From assembly GCF_000516985.1 (NCBI RefSeq), contig NW_006917100.1, positions 423,490 to 487,489 on the forward strand: a stretch of 64,000 nucleotides of DNA, read 5' to 3'. Made by a program: the position numbers and the translations under genes. The notes beneath the pieces are model-generated. The model had not been told where the DNA came from. It saw only the letters and a program-made list of their open reading frames with translations, and did no database searches. The DNA comes from Pestalotiopsis fici W106-1 (Eukaryota; Ascomycota; Sordariomycetes; Amphisphaeriales; Sporocadaceae). Below are positions 36,303 to 48,806 of the stretch, one piece after another; the stretch's first letter is position 1, and each line of letters starts with the position of its first letter.

Positions 36303-37900
36303 ATGGCTGCCAACGGTGTTACCTACGCCCTCTCCAACTCCCACAAGGAGGTAAGATTTCCCAACTGCCCCGCCATGCAGCTATTATGCTGCCGCCGCTC
36401 AATGGACAGTGATGCTGACAGACCGCCAGTTGCTGGAGAAGTCCCTGGTGGACTCGGACCCCGAGGTTGCTGAGATCATGGTAAGTCATTTCTTCGACGA
36501 TAGCATCAACACCAGCGACAACAGTTTGCTCACAACTCCTACAGAAGAAGGAGATTCAGCGTCAGCGCGAGTCCATCATCCTCATCGCCTCCGAAAATGT
36601 TACCTCCCGCGCCGTCTTCGATGCCCTCGGCTCGCCCATGTCCAACAAGTACTCCGAGGGTCTCCCCGGTGCCAGATACTACGGTGGAAACCAGCACATT
36701 GACGAGATTGAGATTCTCTGCCAGAACCGCGCTCTGCAGGCTTTCAACCTCGACCCTGCCAAGTGGGGTGTCAACGTCCAGGCTCTCAGTGGTAGCCCTG
36801 CCAACCTGCAGGTTTACCAGGCTCTCATGCCTGTCCACGGCCGTCTGATGGGTCTTGACCTCCCCCACGGTGGTCACTTGTCCCACGGTTACCAGACTCC
36901 CGCCAAGAAGATCTCGGCCATCTCGACCTACTTCGAGACCATGCCCTACCGTGTCAACCACGACACCGGTATCATTGACTACGACCGTCTCGAGGAGAAC
37001 GCCCAGGTCTTCCGCCCCAAGATTCTGGTTGCTGGTACCTCTGCCTACTGCCGTGAGATCGACTACGCCCGCATGCGCAAGATTGCCGACTCCGTTGGTG
37101 CCTACCTTGTTGTCGACATGGCTCACATTTCCGGTCTTATCTCTGCCGGTGTCATCAAGAGCCCCTTCGAGTACGCTGATGTCGTTACCACCACCACCCA
37201 CAAGTCCCTCCGTGGTCCCCGTGGTGCCATGATCTTCTTCCGCAAGGGCGTCCGCAGCACCGACGCCAAGACTGGCAAGGAGACCTTCTACGACCTTGAG
37301 AACCCCATCAACTTCTCCGTCTTCCCTGGTCACCAGGGTGGTCCCCACAACCACACCATCACTGCTCTTACCGTTGCCCTGAAGCAGGCTGCTTCTCAAG
37401 AGTTCAAGGACTACCAGAGACAGGTTGTCGACAACGCCAAGGCCCTCGAGCACAAGTTCAAGGAGCTCGGCTACAAGCTTGTCTCTGACGGAACCGACTC
37501 CCACATGGTCCTGGTCGACCTCCGCCCTCAGGCCCTTGACGGTGCCCGTGTCGAGGCCGTCCTTGAGCAGATCAACATTGCTTGCAACAAGAACAGTATC
37601 CCTGGTGACAAGTCTGCTCTCACTCCCTGCGGTGTCCGTATTGGTACCCCCGCCATGACCTCTCGTGGTTTCGGCACCAAGGACTTTGAGCGCGTCGCCG
37701 AGTACATTGACCAGAGCATCAAGATCTGCAAGGAGGTCCAGGGTGAGCTCCCCAAGGAGGCCAACAAGCTCAAGGACTTCCGTGCCAAGGTTGTCTCTGG
37801 TGAGGTTGAGAAGATCAACAGCCTCAAGAAGGAGATTGCCGCCTGGTGTCTTCAGTTCCCTCTCCCCGTTGAGGGCTGGAGAGTTGACGCTGGCATCTAA
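36303..37900 (+). CDS. Serine hydroxymethyltransferase, cytosolic
   Basis: A 484-residue PLP enzyme that interconverts serine plus tetrahydrofolate and glycine plus 5,10-methylene-tetrahydrofolate, feeding one-carbon metabolism. The PLP lysine is K253 in [32 protein letters not shown] and [15 protein letters not shown] are family hallmarks. Three exons: 36303-36350, 36430-36480 and 36545-37900, with introns of 79 and 64 bp that place two short coding pieces before the main exon. The N-terminus ([16 protein letters not shown]) lacks a mitochondrial presequence, so this is the cytosolic isozyme. Codon use is strongly biased to C/T-ending codons, unlike most neighbours, pointing to high expression; this bias creates a long false open frame on the opposite strand. 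Confidence 0.97.
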
Positions 37901-38409
37901 GCAACAAGTCCAGCGATGATTTTCATGAGGGTTCAACAATTGCAATGAGGCACGATTAGGGGTAACTCAACTTTCTCGGCGCGAGTCATATACAGGGTCA
38001 GGTTTTAACAGCTGGAGAAAAGGCTCGCGAAAAAACGGAATACATGCATTTATGAGGCGTTGCTGCTACGCAGCTTGGGGAGTTTGGAAAGCCATATATG
38101 GCTATTTGGGTGTACACTGCTTCAACACAGCCGGTGTTTTTGATTCTAAGATATAGTCTGTAATATACAGCAAAGACCCTAAGCACTGACTTGGGCATTT
38201 TCGAGACACATTTTGAAGACTGCTTAATGATGTAATTGTCCCGCATTTGGAGGTGCCCGCCGCACGTCACGTCATTCACCCGGTCGAAACTATGCTGACA
38301 TGGATCACGAATACAATATAGTCCAGATACAGCGTCAATCTTGAACCAAATTTAAAATTCGACTGCGAAAAATTGACATAACTGTAAAACATCAATCGCT
38401 GAATTGACA
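37901..38409. other. Intergenic between SHMT and glutathione transferase genes
   Basis: Tandem genes on the same strand; the stretch holds the SHMT 3' region and the transferase promoter. Nothing else is seen. Confidence 0.5.
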
Positions 38410-39356
38410 ATGCCTCTCCCAGATGCAGATGTTCACCCAGTTGCAACTGGTCTGGCGCGGGAAACGGTTGATGTAAATTGTCTTTGCACCAACCCTAGCT
38501 CTTCGAAACTAACCATGCGGCAGAAACATCAATCAGAGCAGTCCTTGAAGCTTTATTCAGGGTGGTTTTGCCCCTTTGTCCAAAGGGTCTGGTTGGCCTT
38601 GGAAGAAAAGGGCATCCCTTACCAATATGTCGAGGGTATGGCACTCGATTATTCTGCCTTGCCCGCTGCATAACATGATACTAACGGAGGAGATATAAAG
38701 TAAATCCGTACCACAAACCCCAGTCTCTTATGCGCTCCAATCCGCGGGGTCTCGTGCCCACGCTTGAAGTGGCGCCGGGCAAGGCGCTCTACGAAAGCAA
38801 CGTCCTACTCGAGTACCTCGAGGATGCGTACCCAGAATCCCAACCACTGCGGCCGACGGACCCGTTTGACCGGGCCCGGTCTCGCATCTGGTCCGACTTT
38901 GTCACGTCGCGGGTTATTCCGGCGTTTCACAGACTATTGCAATTCCAGACATCGTCTGCGCCGGACAAGGACGGCGAGGCCAGGCTCGACGTCTTGCGCG
39001 GCGAGTACCGGGCCAAGCTGCTCGAGTTTGCCCGCGCCATGGACCCCGAGGGCCCCCTCTTCGCGGGCTCCGAGCTGACGACGGTGGATATTGTCATGGC
39101 GCCCTGGGCGCTGCGGTCCTGGGTGTTTGAGCGGTTCAAAGGTGGTCTGCGGATCCCCGAGCCCGGTCGAGGTGGCGGCGACGAGGAGGCGTGGGCCCGA
39201 TGGCGGACTTGGCTCGCGGCCGTCGGAAGCCGTGAGAGCGTCCGCAAGACGACGAGCGAGGAAGAGTATTACGTGCCAATTTATCAGAGGTATGCAGATG
39301 ACATTGCTCAGAGTGAGCTGGCCAAGGCTACGCGAGACGGACGTGGTGTGCCCTAA
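38410..39356 (+). CDS. Glutathione S-transferase, Omega-like
   Basis: A 293-residue cytosolic transferase. The thioredoxin-like N-terminal domain contains LYSGWFCPFVQRVWLALEEK with C54 in the CPF(V/A)QR position used by Omega-class enzymes for thiol transfer or dehydroascorbate reduction; NPRGLVPTLE and ESNVLLEYLED bind glutathione, and an all-helical C-terminal domain follows. Two exons: 38410-38635 and 38701-39356, with a 65-bp intron carrying a clear TACTAAC branch site. A roughly 45-residue N-terminal extension before the fold is unusual and has no clear targeting signal; a later ATG (M36) would remove most of it. The likely role is redox or xenobiotic defence. Confidence 0.9.
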
Positions 39357-39444
39357 GATGTAGCAATTGTAATTATCCCAAGCAATGCTCAATATGAATC
39401 ATGGTTGAATTCGATTATTTCCCTATCTAGCACTGCGATATTAT

Positions 39445-41361
39445 CTAGGCGGTGCTGATATCCACAAGCAACACAGAAACCTGCAGGCCCAACATACCAC
39501 TTGAGCTTGAAAGTGTCTGACCGTCCTCGACTTCCCAAGCCACATCACCCCAAAGTATGTCGACGACTGAACCAAAATTGGTACCATTTGGAGCTGCAAT
39601 CTCAACGGTCTGTCCAATATCCCCATAATTGAGATTGACAATACTCAGCAGAGCCTGTCCGGTAGAATCGTTGATCCATGCAGCAGCATCAACACGGTCG
39701 GCACCAGCCACGGGCAACGTCTGCACCCGAGGAGTTCCCAGCAAGAAGTCGGCAATGGTTTCAGTAGTAAAGACGGAAGCCAGGTGGTTGGTAACGTTGA
39801 GTAGCTCGGCCGTCGTCGGGTAATCCCACATGACGATACCTTTGGCCCCGTGGTTGATGGCCAGAACGGTCATGACAACCTCCTCGGCCGCGGTCGGGTA
39901 CCGGGTCCAGAAGGTCTCGTTGCCAAACGCCTGCGGCGCAAACCATTGCGTCTTGGACCATCCAATGAGGTCGTCGCGGCGCCGGAACTCGTCCAGACGG
40001 TCCGAGATGTCTTCAAAGGCGCCGGTACAGTCGTCGCAGCCGCAACAACCGTAGGTGGCGTTGCATACCGTGTCGTAGACGGTCGAGTACGACGTGTTGG
40101 TGGAGATGGGGTAGACGTCGGGCGTGATGATCTCGGCGCCCTTGGCGTACTCGGCATAGTAAAAGTCGTAGCAGTTGAGCGCCAGCGAGGCGGGGTGGTA
40201 CGGGTCGAGCTCCCGGATCTTCTGGTGGGCGATGCCCGTCGAATTGATGGGATTGCTCTTGCCATCTGGCTCATCCGACTGGTACCATACCAACTATACA
40301 GAGTCAGAAACCGATTTTGGAGGTATCGTCAAGGGCAAGCTTACTAGAGATTTATGGCTACGAATGCGCTCGACCTGCTCAATCATGCCTGTGAGGTTTG
40401 CATAGTCCCAGATGACGTCGTATTGCAAGTAAAGCCCAAGTTCATCCGCACGATCAAGGTATGGTTCAAATTGATCCCACGGGAACGGCTTCTCTCCAAG
40501 AGTGCCCGTCGGTACAATGTGTATGACATTGTAGCCCAAAGCGGCAAAGTCATCCAAGGTCGTTATGTTACTGTCCCAGTATAGACTCCATTGGACTGTT
40601 TACACGTAAGTCTTTGTCACGTTAGGTGAGATTCCCGGAGAATATACGGACCGTAGTAGGTGTAAGGGAAGATGTGCTTCCAGTCCTCGTCGTCCCTCTG
40701 TACCCAAAGACCTCCGTACAAGCTGTCGAGCCTCGACACGCTACCATAGTTTTCGGGCGTTGGCAGCTTGAAAAGCTCGGTACTGGCTTGATAGATATAT
40801 GAACCATCAAGGGTTGCTTGCACACTGATATTGAGCCCATCTAGACTGGTTGTGAATTGACCCAGGTCCAGTGGAACCTCGACATCAGTTGAGCCAATAT
40901 CGACTGCAACAGTGTCGATGACAGTGCCGTTGAAGATGACATCTATGCTCAATTCACTAGTAGCCGTGCTATAAGCTCCGGTATAATTGGCTGGAAGCGG
41001 CTGTCCAACTTGGTACGAGATGGCGGCGTCAATCAACAGGCTGGCCTCTTGATCCGTCTCAAGGTATATACTCATCCGCGGTTTTACGCGCAGATCCAGC
41101 AAGGGTACGTCCGACTTTGCTGGTTCCTCGAACCAACCTCCCGGATTGAATGATGCATTTCTAGAGATATTTAGGATCCAAATAACCCGAATTGATTGTT
41201 GCTCATGTCAGAAGAAGGGAAACTCACGTTGAACGATATGCCTTGCCGCACCATATATCTACACCTTCGGGATTATTGAATTGTCCCTGCACTGCTGCCA
41301 ACCAGCTCAAGGTCAGGGCCAATGGCCACGAAGACAGGGAGAATGAATGCCTCATTTTCAT
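39445..41361 (-). CDS. Secreted TIM-barrel glycoside-hydrolase-like protein (family not recognised)
   Basis: A 580-residue secreted protein. It has a signal peptide (KMRHSFSLSSWPLALTLSWL), an N-terminal beta-rich domain to about residue 210, then a barrel-like region (WSLYWDSNITTLDDFAALGYNVIHIVPTG, LGLYLQYDVIWDYANL, LLVWYQSDEPDG) and a C-terminal beta domain. The Glu of YQSDEPDG sits where a barrel acid/base would be expected. A Cys cluster C-x5-CC-x-C-x2-C (CNATYGCCGCDDC) and many Asn-X-Ser/Thr sites fit an extracellular location. Four exons: 41361-41228, 41160-40652, 40595-40345 and 40293-39445. The three-domain order resembles GH2-like enzymes, but I cannot assign a family. It is divergent from the GH29 fucosidase, suggesting shared control and a plant-wall role. 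Confidence 0.8.
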
Positions 41362-42113
41362 ACTGCTCCGCACAGTTGCAATGATGATGCAGCCATGTGC
41401 ACCTCGGAAACTTCAAACCATTGGTATAAATCCGGAAGATGTTCAGTCTTTTACCTAGGCTTGTGCCACTAAAGATCACTCACTGTACCTGGGAGTGGGG
41501 CATGTTTAGTGGTGTCACTATAGCGAGATCTCGTAACCGAAGGCAACGTGACACTCACCCAGTGCACTTAGTTCACGATTATTCCATATCAACAAGGAGT
41601 CTAGCGGGCATACGTAACAATATCAGGGTCCATTCTTATCACGGCAAACGCCTTTGCCCCTGGAGTTGTCTTTGCTGTATCTTTCTTGGGACCTTGCAGA
41701 TCACCCCGACGTCATCCCCAGAATGGTCAAGAGTGGTGGCCTTTTTTCTCCCCTTGCCCATGGTTGGGAAAGAAGCGGGGATTTTGGGTTCGGTAGATAA
41801 GGAGATGTTTACAACCGATGGCCCCCCTCCGCCGAGCCCCCCGAACCTGGAATACTGCAATGCCTGTATCTATCGTACATATCCTCCCCTCCGAAAAAAT
41901 AGTGGATATACATACCCCGGTCCGCTGTTACTGCCACAAACGTTACCTCGACAATCGGATGCAAAGAGCGACCATGCCGAACGGTGACGATGCCGAGTTT
42001 ATATCAGGTTACTGCCTGGAATTGAAACTCTGCCGTGTCAATCATCACCGCAACTCACCAAAGATTCTTCACATCTCCTCCGTCAGCAAAGTTGATTGCA
42101 TGACATTGGAAAC
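41362..42113. promoter_or_regulatory. Shared divergent promoter region of the TIM-barrel hydrolase and GH29 genes
   Basis: About 750 bp between two divergently transcribed secreted-enzyme genes. A CCTAGG palindrome lies near 41455. Several short G/C-rich pieces (for example CTGGAG near 41657) could be CreA-type sites, but none is decisive. No coding signal is seen. Confidence 0.4.
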
Positions 42114-44875
42114 ATGAAGGACTCGGTGGTCGATATGGGTTGGTCCAAGACCTTTATGCTTTTCGTGTCGGGCGTGTTGGCAGGCTCGTCATGTTACAGT
42201 GACACAATTCCAGGAGTATGTTTCCTTTGCAATTGAAAGAAAACAATCTGACACCTTCACTAGAAGTCAATTGCACTGAACTTGACGGACCTTTTCAACA
42301 ACAAGGCCTTTGGAACTTATCCTGGCGAGGCAAACTTCAACACGTTGAACGAGTCTTATCCCGTTCCAAGCGTCGACACGACACAGTACCAATCTTCCGA
42401 GACGGGCATCTTGTTCTCGTTCCCCGGCTACACTGGACCTGATCTGGCAGATAATCTTATTTGCAGCGGAAATGTCCTTGATGTGCCGTCCGGCTCGTAC
42501 TTTTCTGCTTCATTTCTCGTTGCCGGAGATTTGGAATCAACCAGCGTGAGCGCCAATGTGACCTTTACGTATAGTGACAACAGCACGTCGCTGTTTGAGC
42601 TGCGCAGTCTCAATTGGTTCGAGTTCTTGACGATAAACCGTGGCGAGATTATCTTCCCCAGCCGATACACTGATACTGGTGTCAACTTCAACAGTATGTA
42701 CCATGACACTAAACTTGCCACCCGAGGCCAATAAAAACTATTGAGCCTTGTGGCATTGTGCTTTTGCGGAATTCTGTTGACTCATTTTCCACGTAGCCAC
42801 CCATATTTTTGAGAGAACCGCGTCTATCCCCACCGGAAAGAATCTGCGTTCCATCACATTGCCGACCACGACTAATGCTACCGAGGGAAGACTCCACGTT
42901 TTTGCCATTAGTCTTTGGGAGGGTTCTTCTCTCGAGGTGCAATCGGTCAGACCTACTCAAAAGTGGCTAGACAGCGGCGCACAAGCCGTCGAGGTCACCA
43001 TTAACAATGCAGGCACCGAATGCGTAGCAGGAGACGGACTCAATGTGACCATCACGGGCGAGGGCATCAAGACAACAGCCCCCGGCAACTTGAAGCGTCT
43101 GTGCCCAGGTGACCAAAAGACCATTACGGTCGGTGTCGAGGGAACTCCAAACAAGACAATCACTGCCAATGTCTTGCTCGATGACGGAGTGAGCCCGTCC
43201 AAGGTCACCGTTGATGACTTGGACTTTGGCTTGCTCACTTGGACCAGCGATCTCGGCGTGCTGGCCAAACATGAAAGCCCCGAGTGGTTTGACGACGCCA
43301 AGTTTGGCATCTTCATCCATTGGGGCCCGTATTCGGTTACTGGTAAGTTCATAGGAGCATACAAATAGTCAGAGACTACAGCCTCTTTTTGGACAATCTT
43401 GCTAATTTTGAACCTTTCACCTCCTAGGCTGGGGAAATTCATCGCCTTACGAGAGCTACGCTGAATGGTTCTGGTATGTGTCTAACCATAAGTTTTGACT
43501 GTAGCGGAGCTGATAGTTCATTATAGGTGGTACTCAACTCACCATCCACAAGCTGACAGATCCGACTTTTACGACTACCGGCTACGCACATTTGGTGCTG
43601 AATGGGTGTACGACGACACATTCCCCGACTTCAATGCATCAAAGTTTGATGCTAAAAGGTGAGTGAACTGACACCAGCGGAAGTTCGGACTGCTATAGGA
43701 GATACTGTCGCATATTGAACTGCACCAAGGCTAACATTCTTCTCAGCTGGGTGGACCTCTTCGCTGAAGCAGGTGCCAAGTATTTCGTGATCACTACGAA
43801 ACACCACGATGGATTTGCCCTGTTTGACGCGGGAGACACGACGAACCGCTCCGCGATCCACTATGGTCCCAAGCGTGACCTCTTGGCGGAGCTCTTTGAC
43901 GCTGCCGAGACCTACCAGCCGGCGCTCAAACGAGGCACTTACTTCTCGCTGCCCGAGTGGTTCAGTCCGGATTTCGCCCCGTACGGATTTGACCAGTTCA
44001 ACACCAGCTCGACAACATCCTGGCCCGGAGGCTTGGCCACGAACCCTTACACGGGCGAGAAGGAGCCGTACACGGGCCGCATCCCCGTCGACGACTTTAT
44101 CGCGGACATCATGGTGCCGCAGATGGAGACGCTGGCCTATGACTATGGCACCGACATCATGTGGTGCGACTGCGGCGCGGCCAACGGGACCGCCGATTTT
44201 GCCGCGGCGTGGTGGAACCAGGCGCGCGCCCAGGACCGCCAGGTGGCCATCAACTCGCGCTGCGGTGTCGCCGAGGCCGCCGACTTTGACACGCCCGAGT
44301 ACCAGACGTTTTCGTCGGCGCAGCACCGCAAGTGGGAGTCCAACCAGGGCATGGACCCCTACAGCTACGGCTACAACCGCGCCACCCCCGACAGCGCCTA
44401 CATGAATGCCACCACCATTGTCTACACGCTGGTCGACATGGTGTCGAAGAATGGAAACCTGCTGCTGGACATTGGTCCGCGCGCAGACGGAACCATAGTC
44501 GATGCCGAGGTGGACAACCTCAAGCAGGCAGGGGCATGGATCCACGCTCACGACGAGGCCATCTTTAACACGACATACTGGTTTGTACAGAGTGAGATTG
44601 TCGATGGTCCCGATGTGCGTTTTACGCAGACCAACGATGCTTTCTACATCTTGTTCCTGGAAAAGCCCTCTTTGGTCAATGGCAAAGTCGACATTGCCGC
44701 TCCAATCCCTGTCCTTGAGGGCGATGTCATTCAGCTTTTGGCTATAGAAGGAGGCGAGGACTTGACGTGGGAGTCTAGTGGAAGTGGCACGACGGCGGTT
44801 CTATCAATCACAATCTCGGAAGACCTGATTGAGGCTGAAGAGTTCTGCTGGGTTTTCAAAGTAGCATACCAGTAG
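42114..44875 (+). CDS. Secreted GH29 alpha-L-fucosidase with a large N-terminal domain
   Basis: A 794-residue extracellular enzyme that removes terminal alpha-L-fucose. A signal sequence lies at about residues 9-27. Roughly 310 residues of beta-rich sequence with many glycosylation sites come next, then the GH29 barrel: [34 protein letters not shown], the nucleophile Asp in DIMWCDCG and [18 protein letters not shown]-terminal beta domain ends with [11 protein letters not shown]. Six exons: 42114-42215, 42264-42693, 42797-43342, 43428-43473, 43527-43658 and 43747-44875. The N-terminal extension is longer than in the usual GH29 layout, where the barrel is near the start. Neighbours suggest hemicellulose or pectin side-chain degradation. 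Confidence 0.93.
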
Positions 44876-45739
44876 ATATAATCACAAAAGCACAGAGTGA
44901 AGTTGCCAGTACCATACTTAAGATCATGCAAGAGTGTTACGAGAAATTGTACTGCTAGAAGCGCTGGTCACAGTCGAAAAAAATGGATATTGTGGAAGCT
45001 CATTGGGCGACATATGTCACATGTCTGCATCTGCGTCTATATAAGCGGGCAAATGGACTAAGCATCCGAGCATGCGAAAAAACCCGAACGTGCATATTTG
45101 GTGAAAGTGAGCATCAAGTACAACACTGTGTTTTCTACCTTGGTCAGTGAGGGTTGTTCAAATCTTCCATGTTGTTCTCGTCATCTCATGCAGCAAAGAG
45201 GCAGACGGGGTGGTATCGGCGCAATAATGACCGAACGACAGATTGACCGGGGGAACAAGGCCAAGACCTGGCTCTTCCGACCCTGCCCTGAGCTGCCGGT
45301 TAATTGAGAGTAGATTTCAGGGCCCGTTTACATCGGACAAAAATCTAGACCAGAGTTCTGTCCAGAACATACTCGAGTTCAATGCCCCAGATGCATGCCT
45401 GGTGTCAGAAAGTGACGCAAACACGGCGGCTTCGACCATCAGACTTGTGACGAGAGATGCATGTTGAACTCTCGAGTGGGGATCATACCAATCAATAATA
45501 GGCAATTAGCAGCTTCAACTATTGTCCCTGTTACTCCGCCAATGGAACGAATATACTCCAATTTCAGTCCGGGGCCCCACGAACAAGATCTGCTATATAC
45601 TGCGGGGAACCTGGACGCTTCCCAACCTCATCTTGCATAATACCTGGACATGCGGAATATCCTCCTATTCGCTGCTCTTCCAATTGCCATGTTTGACTGA
45701 TATGACGCTGTTTTTATGAGGGCGTCCATCTCAATGATG
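44876..45739. other. Intergenic between GH29 and GH43 genes
   Basis: The stretch contains the GH29 3' region and the GH43 promoter. A TATATAAG piece near 45037 is not followed by a convincing gene. Confidence 0.45.
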
Positions 45740-45747
45740 TATAAATG
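45740..45747 (+). promoter_or_regulatory. Candidate TATA box of the GH43 gene
   Basis: TATAAATG lies 108 bases upstream of the GH43 start codon. Confidence 0.45.
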
Positions 45748-45847
45748 TAAGAATCGCACGTATCCCGGATCATTCATGCCAGGTGGATACGACCATGGTT
45801 AGGATTATCCCATCTTGTTGTGCCGCAACAGCATTCCAGATTATATC

Positions 45848-47918
45848 ATGAAGGCCCTTTCTTATCTGAAGCTGCTCCTCGCCGGCTCCTCGTTCTGGGT
45901 CACCACGGCCACGGCGCAGGAACAATCGAGCCCAAACTCGACATACTACAATCCCATTCTTCCAGGATGGCATTCAGACCCCAGCTGTATTCACGTCAAC
46001 GAGACCTTTTTCTGCGTGACCTCGACGTTTATCTCGTTCCCAGGCCTTCCCATCTATGCCTCGGCCGACCTGATTGACTGGAAACTGGTCAGCCACGTGT
46101 GGAATCGCGAGGCACAGATCCCTGGCGCGTCACGCAACACTACGGGCCAGCAGCTCGGGTTCTATGCGGCCACGCTGCGGTACCATGATGGTTTCTTCTA
46201 TGTTGCATGTCCTTGTGAGTGGAGTAAAGATTTGGATGATTTCTAGCTCGTCCCGTGTGTTGCCTTTGCGACGCAACTTTTCGGTATATTCTCACAAACA
46301 ATACCAAAGACAAAAGACCAGGCATTGGGGAGAAACTATACATAAACACAATAGACTATCGATGCCCAAATGTCACGGTACTAACTTATCCATTGCCAGA
46401 TTTGGGCGGAACGGACCATAACCTGGGCCTAATCTTCAAAACACAAGATCCGTTTGATCAAGACTCATGGAACGATCCGGTCTACTTCGAAACAACAGTC
46501 ATTGACCCAGACTTGTTCTGGGATGATGATGGGACCGTGTATATTGCGCAGTCCGGCGTGGTTCTACAATCCATCGACCTCGAAACAGGTGCCTTGTCGC
46601 CAGAGACGCCGCTGAACGTGTGGAACGGCACCGGTGGCGCGGTAACAGATTTCTTTCCTTCTTTCTTTTTCTTGTTGTTATTTCAGCTTTCGCATTGCAC
46701 ATGTCGTCCCGCCTACAAAACTATAGCAACTAATTCCGGAACCTTTGGCAGTACCCTGAAGGACCACACTTGTACAAGAAGGATGGGTGGTACTACCTTT
46801 TGATCGCTGAGGGCGGGACGGAGCTGAATCACTCCATCACCATTTCAAGGTCATCGTCGGTCTGGGGCCCCTACGAGTCCTACGAAGGCAATCCGCTCCT
46901 GACGGCCCGCGGCACCGATTCCTACTTTCAGACCGTCGGCCACGGCGACCTGTTCCAAGACGAGGCGGGCAACTGGTGGGGCGTTGCGCTGTCAACCCGT
47001 TGCGGTCCAGCCTATGAGATTTACCCCATGGGCCGCGAGACGGTGCTATATCCTGTTACCTGGGCCGAGGGTGAATGGCCAATCCTGGACCGAATACAGG
47101 GCATCATGAATGGGTGGCCGCTGCCGGGGTCAACGCGAAATGTGCCCGGTGACGGGCCGTTTAATTCCGATCCGGACACGTACGACTTCCTCGAGACGGG
47201 CGCCGCCATTCCACGTAACCTCGTATATTGGCGCGTGCCCCGAGATGGAGCCTTCTCCGTGACAGACCAGGGCCTGCAGATCATTCCCAGCCGGGCAAAT
47301 CTGACCGGGTCGTCGGATCTCAACCTCACAGGTCAGGAGGGCCTGTCCTTTATCGGTCGGCGCCAGACGGACACGCTCTTCACCTTGAGCGTGGACCTTG
47401 CCTTCAACCCCGAGTCGGCCGGGGCCGAGGCGGGCATCACCGTCTTCTTGACCCAAGAGAACCACATTGACCTCGGCCTCGCTCTCCTGCAGTCCGACGA
47501 CTCCGAGGAAGCGCCCCAGTTGACTTTGCGTCTGCGAGCCGAGGCACCCTTGGTTGACAATCCGCCAAAAGCGAGCGAGCCGCTGGCACCAGTGCTGGTC
47601 TCGGTCCCGTCAACCTGGGCAAGCGACACAGCTATAACACTTCAGGTTCAGACTGCCAATGAGACGCACTATCGCTTTTCTGCTTGGCCCTCTAGCAATC
47701 CTAATGCACGGATTATTCTGGGCACTGCGTCTGCACAACTGGTCAGCGGTGGCAGTGGAACTTTTGTAGGGACTTTGGTTGGAGCATATGCCACTTGCAA
47801 CGGCGCTGGCGAGGACTTGGACTGTCCAGAAGGTGGCAATGCCTACGTTCAGAATTGGCGATACACAGGATCAGCACAGGCTATATCTGCTGTTGAACTT
47901 GTCTCGCCGACCATCTGA
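45848..47918 (+). CDS. Secreted GH43 alpha-L-arabinofuranosidase / beta-xylosidase
   Basis: A 591-residue inverting glycosidase acting on arabinose or xylose side chains. A signal peptide (MKALSYLKLLLAGSSFWVTTATA) precedes the five-bladed propeller with all three carboxylates: base D44 in LPGWHSDPSC, the pKa-tuning Asp in TVIDPDLFWDDDG and the acid Glu in YPEGPHLYKKDGWYY. From about residue 350 a beta-sandwich (GH43 C2-type concanavalin-like) follows. Three exons: 45848-46214, 46400-46641 and 46752-47918. Intron 1 (185 bp) is long for this window and ends after a TACTAAC branch site; intron 2 precedes the catalytic Glu region. Co-oriented with GH29, 970 bp apart. The exact activity within GH43 is not decidable by eye. 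Confidence 0.93.
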
Positions 47919-48806
47919 GCTTGGCTTGCTATTGTGTGACAGGCCCCTGATGTCGAATAAGGACAAAACGTAGCATACATACAGCTCAACCAGACAAATT
48001 CATGTTTTAGATATTACGGCCTCAGTCTCATGACGAGCATATAAATTTCATACAAACAGTAATGCATTTCTGTATCCTAACGTCAAGGGGGTATATCACA
48101 AATAACGATGCCACCCCTGTCCAAATTATCTGATTTTTTGGGTTTTACTTTACAGCCACTGGTGCAGTCCAGGTCCAATTTCCGATCGTCTGGGGCAAAA
48201 TTCAATGCAAAATCGCTGGTGAACTACTAGGTCTTTCCCCTTCTCCCGCCTGTTCCTCAGACATCATCATCGCCCCGCGAAATCACTTCGTATAAACTGT
48301 CACCATCGCGTGTGACAGCGCTTCTGCTATATGCAACGAGTCGGGATCGACTATCATTAGACAATGATCTAAAAGTGACTGCAGAGAGTCCATTGAAAAA
48401 CGCCGACGCCAGAGAAAACGATTGGTAGTTCCAGGCATATATCGGTATGTTTGCGAATCGAATACAAAAGAATAGTCCTTGACCACAAAAAGCGCGGCAA
48501 GCAGCGCGCCTTTACTGGGGTCTTCGCAAATGAATTCGTACGATCGCTGTCATTCTGTCATGCGCGCCCGCGCGGGCAAGAGTTGATATGCATCAGCCGG
48601 TTTTCCTCGTTGACGTATATCTGAGTCCAATGCGAAAAGAAAAAAAGCAAAAGTGGGTATGTTGTGAATTGATGCTGATGAATTGGTGATGCTCATACTT
48701 TGTGAGCATGTTGACCGTTTCGCTTCTCCTCGCGATAATGTTATGAAAACGAAATGTTCGTGACCTTGAGGTCCCATAAGCCGTTCCGAGGTATACGGTC
48801 CATCTT
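47919..48806. other. Intergenic, convergent 3' regions of GH43 and SPT7 genes
   Basis: No coding signal, RNA gene or repeat stands out. Confidence 0.5.

Noticed and set aside
36539..37945. 468-codon open frame on the minus strand opposite SHMT
   Set aside because: It is a mirror of the strongly biased codon use of SHMT; the Leu/Val/Gly-rich translation has no domain, and the plus strand is certain.
43652..44551. 299-codon minus frame opposite the GH29 gene
   Set aside because: Shadow of the fucosidase coding frame; Val/Arg/Gly-rich composition typical of antisense reading.
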